Shown here: positions 46,605 to 55,650 of the stretch, piece after piece | How positions within the stretch are numbered: the stretch's first letter is position 1 | How the letters are laid out: the number at the start of each line of letters is the position of its first letter | NCBI RefSeq assembly: GCF_023556315.2 | Contig: NZ_CP116221.1 | Location: 620,001-684,000, forward strand | Source of the DNA: Psychroserpens ponticola | GTDB lineage: Bacteria; Bacteroidota; Bacteroidia; Flavobacteriales; Flavobacteriaceae | DNA: 64,000 nucleotides | Direction: 5' to 3' | Notes under the pieces: model-generated | What the model was told of the DNA's origin: nothing | The model's input: the letters and a program-made list of their open reading frames with translations, nothing else | Databases searched by the model: none | Position numbers and translations under genes: made by a program

Positions 46605-47141
46605 ATGCAAGATACTTCAAAACAATATGATGATGTCATCACGCAATGCAGAAGTCTTTTTATTAATAAAATGAAAGATTATGGAAGTGCATGGCGCATT
46701 TTAAGATTACCATCGTTAACTGATCAAATTTATATCAAAGCGCAACGCATTAGAGGATTGCAACAAAATAATGAGCGTAAAGTTGATGAAGGTGAAGTAA
46801 GCGAGTTTATTGGCATTATCAATTATTGCACAATGGCTTTAATTCAATTGGATAAAGGTGTCGTTGAACAACCTGATTTATCTGTAGATGAAGCAACAGT
46901 ACTTTACGATGATAAAATTGCTACGACAAAGCAATTAATGATGGATAAAAATCATGATTATGGTGAAGCTTGGAGAGATATGAGAGTGAGTAGTTTGACA
47001 GATTTAATCATCCAAAAATTGTTACGCGTTAAACAAATTGAAGACAATGCAGGCAAAACAATTGTAAGTGAAGGAATTGATGCTAATTACCAAGATATGA
47101 TTAATTACTCGGTGTTTGCAATGATTCATTTAAGTGAATAA
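46605..47141 (+). CDS. DUF1599-family protein with internal duplication
   Basis: A 178-residue cytoplasmic protein made of two similar halves. Residues about 8-85 (CRSLFINKMKDYGSAWRILR, SLTDQIYIKAQRIRGLQ, IGIINYCTMALIQL) repeat at about 98-176 (TKQLMMDKNHDYGEAWRDMR, SLTDLIIQKLLRVKQIE, DMINYSVFAMIHL). This is DUF1599, which belongs with nucleotide-modification-associated proteins. Function unknown. The BT_3928-like gene starts 17 bp later. Confidence 0.88.
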   Translation: MQDTSKQYDDVITQCRSLFINKMKDYGSAWRILRLPSLTDQIYIKAQRIRGLQQNNERKVDEGEVSEFIGIINYCTMALIQLDKGVVEQPDLSVDEATVLYDDKIATTKQLMMDKNHDYGEAWRDMRVSSLTDLIIQKLLRVKQIEDNAGKTIVSEGIDANYQDMINYSVFAMIHLSE

Positions 47142-47158
47142 CAATCAAAACGAAGTTT

Positions 47159-48253
47159 ATGAAGTTTATCGTAAATATTAGCAGAATTTTAGTCGGAGCA
47201 CTTTTTATTTTTTCAGGATTTATAAAACTGAATGACCCTTTAGGATTTTCATATAAGCTTCAGGAATATTTTAGTTACGACGTATTAGACCTTCCAGTAT
47301 TGATGCCTTATGCATTAGGAATTTCGATATTTGTGGTGGTTTTTGAAGTTGTTTTAGGTGTGTTTTTATTGATAGGCTATAAACCCAAATTTACGGTTTG
47401 GAGCTTATTAGGAATGATTGTATTCTTCACATTTTTAACCTTTTATGCTGCCTATTTTGAAAAAGTAAAAGATTGTGGGTGTTTTGGCGATTTCTTAAAG
47501 CTAACGCCATGGGAATCATTTTCTAAAGATTTGATATTATTATTTTTAATTCTGATTCTATTTGTTGGTCAGAAACATATAAAACCAATTCTGAGTAAAT
47601 TGGGATTGACAATTACTGCGATGTTGAGTTTTATCGTTTGCCTTTGGTTTGGATATCATGTTTTGATGCATTTGCCAACGTTTGATTTTAGAGCTTATAA
47701 GATTGGAGACAATTTTCAAGAGAATATGAAATTACCAGCTGATGCAAAAGATGCTATTATAGATTACCATTGGACCTACACATTGGATGGTAAAGAACAA
47801 GTAATTACAGATCGTGGTCGTGGACCAAAAACTTATGATAAGATTATTGGAGTTGAAACGGAAACCATACAAGAAGGTGATGTGCCTAAAATTCAAGATT
47901 TTTCTATAGAATCTGAAGATGAGGATGTAACACAACAGTTTTTAGAAACCGAAAAGTTAGTCATGATTGTATCCTATAATTTAGATAAGGCAGAATCTGA
48001 TGGCATGATAAAACTTAAAGCTATGGCAGATGAAGCTATAAAAAATGGATACACAGTAATTGGTTTAACAGCTTCTGGAGCAGATAAGAAACTAGAAATT
48101 CAAAAGACTTATAACTTAGATGTTGAGTTCTATCTCTGCGATGAAAAAGTGCTCAAAACCATTGTTCGTGCAAATCCAGGAGTTGTGGTTCTTGAAAAAG
48201 GAACCGTTACTCAAAAAGTACATTGGAACGATATTGATGAATTAGAGTTTTAA
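47159..48253 (+). CDS. DoxX/MauE-like membrane protein with thioredoxin-like tail (BT_3928 family)
   Basis: A 364-residue protein. Four N-terminal membrane segments (about 5-22, 43-68, 78-98 and 122-142) form a DoxX/MauE-like module starting FIVNISRILVGALFIFSGF; the redox-type motif KDCGCFGDFLKLTPW lies between segments 3 and 4. A fifth segment (about 150-170) precedes an exported C-terminal part (about 175-364) with a thioredoxin-like alpha/beta pattern but no CxxC. It resembles the Bacteroidota BT_3928 family. A role in envelope redox chemistry is inferred; a TlpA-like lipoprotein gene lies nearby. Confidence 0.82.
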   Translation: MKFIVNISRILVGALFIFSGFIKLNDPLGFSYKLQEYFSYDVLDLPVLMPYALGISIFVVVFEVVLGVFLLIGYKPKFTVWSLLGMIVFFTFLTFYAAYFEKVKDCGCFGDFLKLTPWESFSKDLILLFLILILFVGQKHIKPILSKLGLTITAMLSFIVCLWFGYHVLMHLPTFDFRAYKIGDNFQENMKLPADAKDAIIDYHWTYTLDGKEQVITDRGRGPKTYDKIIGVETETIQEGDVPKIQDFSIESEDEDVTQQFLETEKLVMIVSYNLDKAESDGMIKLKAMADEAIKNGYTVIGLTASGADKKLEIQKTYNLDVEFYLCDEKVLKTIVRANPGVVVLEKGTVTQKVHWNDIDELEF

Positions 48254-48270
48254 CAACTAACATATACCAT

Positions 48271-49347
48271 CTGATAAGCTACATTCTAAATAAAGCCTTT
48301 TACGCTATACTCACATTATTTGGAGTAGTCACTGTTATTTTCTTTTTATTTAATGTATTGCCTGGTGATCCTGCACAAATGATGCTAGGACAAAATGAAG
48401 ACAGCGAACAGATTGCTGCTGTTAGAGCAAAATATGGTTTTGACAAATCCATTTCAACCCAGTATTTATATTACCTTAATGATGTATCGCCTCTGTCATT
48501 TCATTCTACAAATTCTGAAGACTATACCCATCTAAAAGATGGGAAATATAGTGCAAGCTCATTGTTTACGATTGGTTCAACTACGACCGTTTTTAAATTT
48601 CCATATTTAAGAGAATCCTTTACCAAACAAGGAAAGAAAGTGTCTCAGGTTATTGGTGAGACGCTTCCTAATACAGCCGTTTTAGCAGTGTCTGCAATTG
48701 TTATAGCGATTGTCTTAGGCATTTTTCTTGGAATAATTTCTGCATTGTTTAAAGACAGATGGTTAGATAAAACCATTCAAATATTTAGTACGCTTGGTAT
48801 GAGTATTCCTTCGTTTTTTAGCGCAATTTTATTTGCTTGGTTTTTTGGGTATATCTTACATGAATATACAAGTCTTGAAATGACAGGAAGTTTATACGAG
48901 CTTGATAATTTTGGTGAAAAAATGCAAATCAAATGGAAGAATTTAATTCTGCCAGCAATCGTATTAGGGATTCGTCCATTAGCTGTTGTGATTCAGTTAA
49001 TGCGAAACTCTTTATTAGAAGTTTTTAATCAAGATTATATAAGAACTGCCAGAGCAAAAGGCTTGAGTGAATTCCAAATTATAACGCGACATGCTGTTAA
49101 AAATGCATTAAACCCTGTTGTGACTGCAATTTCAGGTTGGTTTGCTTCTATGTTAGCAGGAGCAGTATTTGTAGAGTATATTTTTGGTTGGAATGGTTTA
49201 GGGAAGGAAATTGTGAATTCACTTAATACTTTAGATTTGCCTGTAATAATGGGTTCTGTGTTAGTAATAGCACTTTTGTTTATCATTATCAATATCTTTG
49301 TAGATGTTATTTATGGTTGGCTTGATCCTAAAGTGAAATTAGAATAA
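48271..49347 (+). CDS. ABC transporter permease, DppB type (non-canonical start)
   Basis: A DppB/OppB-like inner-membrane permease, about 358 residues. The first membrane segment (SYILNKAFYAILTLFGVVTV) leads into FNVLPGDPAQMMLGQNEDSE, the classic DppB start region. The permease core has GETLPNTAVLAVSAIVIAIV and the EAA loop RTARAKGLSEFQIITRHAVK. The first TTG (48358) would delete the first membrane segment. Between the last upstream in-frame stop (48238-48240) and 48358 there is no ATG, GTG or TTG. CTG at 48271 is proposed; ATA or ATT cannot be excluded. The insert at about 65-110 between segments 1 and 2 is longer than in E. coli DppB. No solute-binding or ATPase gene is adjacent. Confidence 0.85.
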   Translation: MISYILNKAFYAILTLFGVVTVIFFLFNVLPGDPAQMMLGQNEDSEQIAAVRAKYGFDKSISTQYLYYLNDVSPLSFHSTNSEDYTHLKDGKYSASSLFTIGSTTTVFKFPYLRESFTKQGKKVSQVIGETLPNTAVLAVSAIVIAIVLGIFLGIISALFKDRWLDKTIQIFSTLGMSIPSFFSAILFAWFFGYILHEYTSLEMTGSLYELDNFGEKMQIKWKNLILPAIVLGIRPLAVVIQLMRNSLLEVFNQDYIRTARAKGLSEFQIITRHAVKNALNPVVTAISGWFASMLAGAVFVEYIFGWNGLGKEIVNSLNTLDLPVIMGSVLVIALLFIIINIFVDVIYGWLDPKVKLE

Positions 49348-49353
49348 TAACAG

Positions 49354-49842
49354 ATGAAATCATTAACTTACATTCTTGTTTGTTGTCTGGTGTTTGTAAG
49401 CTGTTCAAAAGAGGTTCAAACACAACTTTCAGAAGAGGTTTTAAATGAAGAATATTTGAGTTTAGAAGGCGATTCAATTTCATTTAGAGATATTCTATCA
49501 AGTCATAAAGGAAAACAAATCGTTATTGATGTTTGGGCAAGTTGGTGTAGAGATTGTATTATTGGCTTACCAGAATTAAGAGCCTTGCAAACTGAAAAGT
49601 CAGATGTTGTGTATTTGTTTTTATCTGCTGATAGAAATTTAAAGACATGGAAGCGTACCATTAAAAAACATAATATTGAAGGTGAACATTATTTTATGCT
49701 TAATGGAACAAAAGGTTCGTTAGGGAGATTTGTAGATATTGATTGGATCCCAAGATATATGATCGTTAATTCCAATGGACGAATAGAATTATTTGAAGCG
49801 ATAGAAGCAGACGATCCTTTAATTATAAAAACATTAAAATAA
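49354..49842 (+). CDS. TlpA-like thioredoxin-fold lipoprotein
   Basis: A 162-residue lipoprotein (lipobox FVSC, Cys17). The thioredoxin domain has VIDVWASWCRDCIIGLPELR with the active-site WCRDC motif, then LFLSADRNLKTWKRTI and the cis-Pro region DIDWIPRYMIV. Likely a periplasmic thiol-disulfide reductase. It starts 6 bp after the permease gene. A short CCTGC-TTTT-GCAGG hairpin (49860-49873) separates it from tpiA. Confidence 0.9.
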   Translation: MKSLTYILVCCLVFVSCSKEVQTQLSEEVLNEEYLSLEGDSISFRDILSSHKGKQIVIDVWASWCRDCIIGLPELRALQTEKSDVVYLFLSADRNLKTWKRTIKKHNIEGEHYFMLNGTKGSLGRFVDIDWIPRYMIVNSNGRIELFEAIEADDPLIIKTLK

Positions 49843-49880
49843 GTATAACTTAAAATATTCCTGCTTTTGCAGGCAAAGAC

Positions 49881-50630
49881 ATGAGAAAACATATAGTAGC
49901 AGGAAATTGGAAAATGAATAATGATTTAGCTCAAACAGAGTCATTAATTTCAGAACTAAAACAACAAACTAAAACCTCTAATGCAGAGGTCATGATTGCG
50001 CCAACATTTACAAATTTGTGGCATGCTTTTGAAGCAACAAGACATGATGATATTGAAGTAGTTGCTCAAAACATGCACTTTTCTAAAAATGGAGCTTATA
50101 CTGGTGAAATCAGTGCCGAAATGTTAAAAAGTATCGGCATTCAAACAGTGATTTTAGGTCATAGTGAGCGACGTGCTTATTTCAATGAAACAGACGAATC
50201 TCTGGCAAAAAAAGTTGATGCTGCATTAGCAAACGATATGCGAACTATTTTTTGTTTTGGAGAAGAATTAGCTGATAGAAAATCGGGAAACCATGAAGCA
50301 GTCGTTGAGAGTCAAATTAAGAATGCTTTATTCCATCTAGAAGCGTCAGCTTTTAAACATATCGTTTTGGCTTATGAGCCTGTTTGGGCAATTGGAACAG
50401 GAGAAACGGCAAGTCCAGAGCAAGCACAAGACATGCATGCATTTATTAGAAAGACTCTAGAAAGTAAATATGGGAATTCAGTTGCTGATGACATGACGAT
50501 TCTTTATGGTGGAAGTGTAAAACCAGGAAATGCAAAAGAGATTTTCTCAAAACCAGATGTTGATGGAGGTTTGATTGGTGGAGCTGCTTTAAAAGCTGAA
50601 GATTTTTATGCCATTGTTAATGCTTTCTAG
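49881..50630 (+). CDS. tpiA: Triosephosphate isomerase
   Basis: A 249-residue TIM of normal length, interconverting DHAP and glyceraldehyde 3-phosphate. NWKMN (catalytic Lys), LGHSERR (catalytic His), AYEPVWAIGTG (catalytic Glu) and ILYGGSVKPGN with GLIGGAAL are all intact. A perfect stem CCTGC-TTTT-GCAGG ends 7 bp before the ATG and could affect initiation. Confidence 0.97.
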   Translation: MRKHIVAGNWKMNNDLAQTESLISELKQQTKTSNAEVMIAPTFTNLWHAFEATRHDDIEVVAQNMHFSKNGAYTGEISAEMLKSIGIQTVILGHSERRAYFNETDESLAKKVDAALANDMRTIFCFGEELADRKSGNHEAVVESQIKNALFHLEASAFKHIVLAYEPVWAIGTGETASPEQAQDMHAFIRKTLESKYGNSVADDMTILYGGSVKPGNAKEIFSKPDVDGGLIGGAALKAEDFYAIVNAF

Positions 50631-50656
50631 CTAAAAAATATACTAAACGAAATATC

Positions 50657-50709
50657 TAAGGGTATTCCCTGATTTTTTTTAAATCAAGGAATGCCCTTAC
50701 TTTTTTTTT
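50657..50709 (+). terminator. tpiA terminator
   Basis: TAAGGGTATTCCCTGATTT pairs with AAATCAAGGAATGCCCTTA with one mismatch and one wobble, then T9. Confidence 0.88.
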
Positions 50710-50759
50710 CTAGCTTGTAGTTAGCTTGCATATAGTTATACATCTAAAATGTTGATGTT

Positions 50760-53012
50760 ATGAAAATGTTCAAGCTAGTTCTGTTTTTTACCCTTTTAGC
50801 AACCTGCTTTTTAAATGCTCAAGTTGGTATCAATACCACGTCTCCAAATGCATCTTTAGATATTCGCTCTTCAAATGCTGCAGCACCAAATAATACTGAT
50901 GGCATTCTAATTCCTAAAATAGATGATTATCCTTCTGTTAATCCAACTTCTGTACAAGATGGAATGTTAGTATATGTTACGGGAAGCGGAAGTGTTGTAA
51001 AAGGATTCTATTATTGGAATAATATGACTACAACTTGGGTTTCCATTGCAGCTAATTCCATTGAAAAAATTAATGATTTAATAGATGGAAAATCGGATAA
51101 TGATGGCACAGATAATGGATCTTCCATTTTTTTAGGAATTAATTCTGGAGTTAATGATGATGAAACTAACAACTATAATGCGGGTTTTGGTATCTCTGCG
51201 TTAACAGACAATACATCTGGAAGTAATAATTCAGCATTTGGAAATCGAGCTCTTAGAATGAATACAACTGGGAGTAGGAATGTTGGTCTTGGCTCAAGAT
51301 CAGGTTGGAATTCTAATGGAAGTAATAATGTGTTTATAGGATATGAGTCTGGTTTTTCAGAATTAAATAGCAACAGGTTATATATTGAAAATTCATCTTC
51401 AACTTCGCCCTTAGTTTACGGAGAGTTTGATAACGATTTATTGAGAGTAAACGGAGATTTAGAAATTGTGAAAACAACCAATTCCAGTTTAAAAGTAAAA
51501 ACAAATGATGGTAATTCTTCTTCTTTATCCTTAGTGGAAGGTGCCGATTATGGATTTGAATTTTTATACACTGGTTCAGATGATAAGCTTAGTTTATGGT
51601 CAAGGACTTTTACAGGTAATGAAGGAGAACGCATGACTTGGCTTAAGAATGGAAAAGTAGGGATTAATGATACTGCACCAGATGCCTTATTGGATATTGA
51701 AGCAACCAATAGCGCAACACCAACAAATACAGATGGTATTTTAATCCCTAGAGTTGATGCTTTTCCTGCGACTAATCCAACAGCAATTCAAAATGGAATG
51801 CTTGTATTTTTAAATACAGATAATACGTTTTATTTTTGGAGAAACAGCACTAATTCTTGGAAAAAATTGAGCACCATTGAGCGTATAGATGATTTATTAG
51901 ATGGTAAATCAGATAGCGATGGTTCAAATAATGGCTCATCAATTTTTATAGGTGTCAATGCAGGCTTAACAGATAATAGTGCAGATAATAGAAATGTGGC
52001 TATAGGATATCAGGCTTCGGAAGATAACTTAAGTGGAACTAATAATACAGCTATTGGGTATCAGAGTTTGCAAAACAATAGGGTTGATTATAATGTTGCA
52101 ATTGGTAATAAGGCACTTTTTTCAACAATTGTAGGTAATCAAAATACAGCAGTTGGATATGCAACGTTGGAACTAAATACAGGAAGATATAATACTGCAG
52201 TTGGCTATATTGCACTTCAAAGCAATACAAATGGTGATGGCAATACGACTTTAGGAAATCAAGCCTTATCATCAAACACCAATGGAGACAATAATGTGGC
52301 CATAGGTTATCGTTCTATGTTAGATAATAGTACTGGAGGTAATAATGTCGCAATGGGTTATCATGCTTTACAAAATAATATTTCAGGAGATTCTAATGTG
52401 GCTATTGGTGGAGCTGCATCTTATATAATAACTACGGGAAGTAGTAATACAGCTATTGGTCAAGGAGCAACAGCATTAGCTGCTAATTTTTATAATACTT
52501 CAGCAATTGGTGCTGGAGCTACTCCCAATTCTCCAAACCAAGTTAGATTAGGTAATGCAAGTGTTGCTGTAATTGGTGGTTATGCAAATTGGTCTAACTT
52601 TTCAGATAGCCGATTAAAAACCAATATCAAAGAAGATATTGTAGGTTTAGATTTTATAAAAAAATTGCGTCCAGTGAGTTACAATTTAGATATGGAAGCT
52701 ATTGCTCGTTTTGAGAAAACACCTGACAGTTTGCGTCTAAGAGATGCAGAACAATTAAAAGCAAAAGAAATACAAACGGGATTTATCGCTCAAGAAGTTG
52801 AAGCTGCGGCACAAGCAGTAGGCTTCGATTTTCATGGAATCGTTAAACCTTACGATAGTGATGGCACTTATGCTTTGCGTTATTCAGAGTTTGTTGTGCC
52901 ATTGGTGAAAGCAATGCAAGAGCAACAAGTTATTATTGAAGCTCAAAAAGAAGAATTAAAGGCTATTAGACTGGAAATAGAAGAAATTAAGGCGCTTTTT
53001 AAAAAGGACTAA
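50760..53012 (+). CDS. Fibre-like surface protein with peptidase S74 chaperone
   Basis: A 750-residue secreted protein (signal cut near LNAQVG, residue 21). It holds two copies of a module VGINTTSPNASLDI...NTDGILIPKID...VQDGMLVYV...FYYWNN (about 21-95 and 300-370). Each is followed by YadA-head-like repeats (NVAIGYQAL, NTAIGYQSLQNN, SNTAIGQGA), the second set with about a dozen turns (about 400-600). The C-terminus is the intramolecular chaperone of endosialidase (peptidase S74): FSDSRLKTNIKED, LRPVSYNLD, QTGFIAQEVEA and SEFVVPLVKAMQE, then a coiled coil. The phage domain trimerises fibres and usually self-cleaves just before the SDxR Ser. No T9SS domain was seen, so the export route beyond Sec is unclear. 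Confidence 0.88.
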   Translation: MKMFKLVLFFTLLATCFLNAQVGINTTSPNASLDIRSSNAAAPNNTDGILIPKIDDYPSVNPTSVQDGMLVYVTGSGSVVKGFYYWNNMTTTWVSIAANSIEKINDLIDGKSDNDGTDNGSSIFLGINSGVNDDETNNYNAGFGISALTDNTSGSNNSAFGNRALRMNTTGSRNVGLGSRSGWNSNGSNNVFIGYESGFSELNSNRLYIENSSSTSPLVYGEFDNDLLRVNGDLEIVKTTNSSLKVKTNDGNSSSLSLVEGADYGFEFLYTGSDDKLSLWSRTFTGNEGERMTWLKNGKVGINDTAPDALLDIEATNSATPTNTDGILIPRVDAFPATNPTAIQNGMLVFLNTDNTFYFWRNSTNSWKKLSTIERIDDLLDGKSDSDGSNNGSSIFIGVNAGLTDNSADNRNVAIGYQASEDNLSGTNNTAIGYQSLQNNRVDYNVAIGNKALFSTIVGNQNTAVGYATLELNTGRYNTAVGYIALQSNTNGDGNTTLGNQALSSNTNGDNNVAIGYRSMLDNSTGGNNVAMGYHALQNNISGDSNVAIGGAASYIITTGSSNTAIGQGATALAANFYNTSAIGAGATPNSPNQVRLGNASVAVIGGYANWSNFSDSRLKTNIKEDIVGLDFIKKLRPVSYNLDMEAIARFEKTPDSLRLRDAEQLKAKEIQTGFIAQEVEAAAQAVGFDFHGIVKPYDSDGTYALRYSEFVVPLVKAMQEQQVIIEAQKEELKAIRLEIEEIKALFKKD

Positions 53013-53050
53013 GATTATTGTTAAATTAGAGGGTAAAACCAATCATTATT

Positions 53051-54988
53051 TTGAAAAAGACATTTTCTATACTACTTTTTTTAGTTTTCTTTTTAAGCAC
53101 TTTTGCGCAAACGAGTACAATTGATAGTTTAAAAGTTGAATTAGCTAAAACGAAAATTGATACTGTAAAAGTTAATTTAAATCTTTTATTGAGTTCAAAT
53201 TATTCTGAATTTGATTTAAAAATGGCTACAAAGTATGGTAATGATGCATTACAATATTCTCTAAAATCACAAAATTATAAGTTGGCAGATATTTATACTA
53301 ATCTAGGTGTTTGTGAATTAAATAACGGAAAGGATATAGAAGCAAGAGCTTATTTTGAAAAAGCGCTAGGTGAATTGGCTATTAAAGAAAATAAAACATT
53401 AAGAGGTCTTATTTATGGTAATTATTCAACCTCTTATGAGAGGTCAAATGATTTTGAAAAACAATTAGAATATAGCTTAAAAGCAATCGATTTAAATAAA
53501 GAAAATGATGTCGAGCTTTGTTTTTTATATTATAACCATTCTTTAATATATGAGTCTGCAGGGTTTCATGACGAAGGATTACATTATTTAAAGTTGGCCA
53601 AGGACATTAGTGAAAGATCTAATGAGTTTAGAATAGAGGCTTATTCAGTGCAGTTACTTGCTTATTATGCTATAAATGATAAAGAATATGAATTGGCGAA
53701 AAAATATCTAATAAGAGGTAAGGAGATATGTGAACAAATGAGTTCTGCAGAAATTTGTCATCACATGTATATGGCATCGGGAATGTTACTTACAGAAATA
53801 GATAATTTTGAAGGTGCTGAAGCCTCTTTGTTAAAAGCAAAAGAATTTGCACTCCAACGTAAAATAAAATACGATATTATTGCAAGTGAAATACTACTGG
53901 GAAATTTAGAATTTAAAAGAGATAATTATAAAAAGTCGACTCAAATTTTTAATTCTATAAACATTGATTCTTTTGATATTGAAACAATAGTGTATGCCAA
54001 TATTTTTTATAAAAACCGATCACTTGCTGAAGGAAAAATAGGTAATTATAGAAAATCGAATCAGTTACTAAATCAATATGTCGCTTTTGGAGATTCCATT
54101 CGATTGTCCAAAAACAGAACATTACTAGCGCAAGCAGATAGAAAGTATAAGAGCGAAAAGAAAGATAAAGAACTTCTTGTGCAGAAATTAGCATTACAAA
54201 AACAAGAAAATGAAATTCAAAAAAAGAATAATCAAATGACATTATTATATGGTATTTCGTTGTTTTTATTGGTAGCTTCTCTTTTAACGTGGTTAATTTA
54301 CCAACAAAAAAACAAACGAAAAAGTCAAGAAATTGTTGCACTAAAGAGAGAGCATCAAATAAGCACTTTAGAAAGCTTAATGCAAGGTGAAGAGAAAGAA
54401 CGGTTGCGCATTGCAAAAGAGTTGCATGATGGTGTTAATGGTGATTTGTCTGCAATTAAACTCAAGCTATCCTCTTTATTAGAAATGAATAATAAGGTTA
54501 TAAAAGAAGCTGTTTCAATGATTGATGACTCTTGTAGGCAAGTACGTGCGATTTCACATAATTTAGTGCCTCCAACATTAGATAATTTTAACTTAATTGA
54601 GGCTGCAGAAGATTATTGTTTTAATTTAAATGAAATGCATACCCAAGAAATTGTATTTCAGCATTTAGGAGATTCTTTTAGTGTTTCTAAGAGTTCAGAA
54701 ATTAATATTTTTAGAATTATACAAGAATTGGTTTCTAATAGTATTAAACACGCAGAAGCAGATGAAATTAATGTTCAGATAAGTTGTCATGAGAATCAGT
54801 TATCTTTATCAATAGAAGATAACGGAATTGGATTCGACCCAAAGACTGTTAAATCAAAGGGAATTGGATTAAATAATATACAATCTAGAGTCAATTATTT
54901 ACAAGCAATTATGGATGTACTATCTAATGAAGATGGAACATCATATACCATCGAAATGGATATAAATAAATTAAATGACAACAACTAA
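53051..54988 (+). CDS. TPR-containing sensor histidine kinase (HisKA_3 type)
   Basis: A 645-residue kinase starting at TTG. Signal peptide (cut near TFAQ, residue 20), five or six periplasmic TPR-like helical pairs (about 35-340), a coiled-coil stretch, one membrane segment (about 397-418), then NarX/DesK-type HisKA_3 with RIAKELHDGVNGDLSAIKLK (phospho-acceptor near His459) and HATPase_c with FRIIQELVSNSIKHAEA (N box), IEDNGIGFDP and SKGIGLNNIQSRV. It starts 38 bp after the fibre gene and overlaps the response regulator by 14 bp, so the pair is surely cognate. Signal unknown. Confidence 0.93.
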   Translation: MKKTFSILLFLVFFLSTFAQTSTIDSLKVELAKTKIDTVKVNLNLLLSSNYSEFDLKMATKYGNDALQYSLKSQNYKLADIYTNLGVCELNNGKDIEARAYFEKALGELAIKENKTLRGLIYGNYSTSYERSNDFEKQLEYSLKAIDLNKENDVELCFLYYNHSLIYESAGFHDEGLHYLKLAKDISERSNEFRIEAYSVQLLAYYAINDKEYELAKKYLIRGKEICEQMSSAEICHHMYMASGMLLTEIDNFEGAEASLLKAKEFALQRKIKYDIIASEILLGNLEFKRDNYKKSTQIFNSINIDSFDIETIVYANIFYKNRSLAEGKIGNYRKSNQLLNQYVAFGDSIRLSKNRTLLAQADRKYKSEKKDKELLVQKLALQKQENEIQKKNNQMTLLYGISLFLLVASLLTWLIYQQKNKRKSQEIVALKREHQISTLESLMQGEEKERLRIAKELHDGVNGDLSAIKLKLSSLLEMNNKVIKEAVSMIDDSCRQVRAISHNLVPPTLDNFNLIEAAEDYCFNLNEMHTQEIVFQHLGDSFSVSKSSEINIFRIIQELVSNSIKHAEADEINVQISCHENQLSLSIEDNGIGFDPKTVKSKGIGLNNIQSRVNYLQAIMDVLSNEDGTSYTIEMDINKLNDNN

Positions 54989-55613
54989 AATTGCCATTAC
55001 AGACGATCATGTTATGGTGCTTAAAGGCATTGTTTCATTATTAGAAAGCACTCCTGAAATCAAAATTATTGGAGAATACAATAATGGTGAAGAAACACTC
55101 GAAGGTTTAGCTTTAAATCTTCCAGATGTGTTATTTTTAGATATTAATCTGCCAGATATTAATGGAATCGATTTGAGTAAACAATTGCTTAAAAAGTATC
55201 CTGATTTAAAGATTGTCGCCCTTACAAATTTTGAAGATATCACTTTTGTAAAACGAATGCTTAAAAATGGTGTTCTTGGTTATTTATTGAAAAACACTGA
55301 TAAGTTGGAACTTATCGAAGCAACAAAAACTGTACTTTCTGGAGATGTTTATTTGCAAAAGGATATTCAGAAAAAACTATTCAATCAAACTTCTAAAAAG
55401 GCAACAAATAACGGATTACTCCCTAAACTCACAAGAAGAGAGCATGATGTGTTAGTAGCAATTTCAGAAGAGTTAACCACACAAGAAATATCAGAAAAAC
55501 TATTCATTAGCCCTAAAACGGTAGAAACGCATCGTATGAATATTATGAGTAAACTCGGTGCAAAAAATAGCGTTGGTATTATTAAGATTGCCATCGAAAA
55601 ACAACTGCTTTAA
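54975..55613 (+). CDS. LuxR/NarL-type response regulator
   Basis: A 212-residue regulator. The receiver has acidic pocket ITDDH, phospho-acceptor Asp56 in FLDINLPDINGIDL, switch Thr in LTNFED and Lys in GYLLKNTD. The C-terminal LuxR helix-turn-helix is LTRREHDVLVAISEELTTQE then FISPKTVETHRMNIMSKLGA. It is translationally coupled to the kinase gene upstream. Confidence 0.96.
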   Translation: MTTTKIAITDDHVMVLKGIVSLLESTPEIKIIGEYNNGEETLEGLALNLPDVLFLDINLPDINGIDLSKQLLKKYPDLKIVALTNFEDITFVKRMLKNGVLGYLLKNTDKLELIEATKTVLSGDVYLQKDIQKKLFNQTSKKATNNGLLPKLTRREHDVLVAISEELTTQEISEKLFISPKTVETHRMNIMSKLGAKNSVGIIKIAIEKQLL

Positions 55614-55625
55614 TATTTAGACTCG

Positions 55626-55633
55626 TATCTTTG
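55626..55633 (+). promoter_or_regulatory. prmA -7 element
   Basis: TATCTTTG matches TAnnTTTG, 17 bp before the ATG. No TTG at the usual spacing. Confidence 0.5.
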
Positions 55634-55650
55634 TAACCTAATCAGGTTCC

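Noticed and set aside
49860-49873. CCTGC-TTTT-GCAGG as a terminator before tpiA
   Set aside because: The stem is only 5 bp and is followed by CAAAGACATG, not a T run; it is noted under tpiA as a possible initiation-region structure.
53955-54416. 153-codon minus-strand ORF
   Set aside because: Antisense to the kinase membrane and coiled-coil region; the kinase frame is secure.
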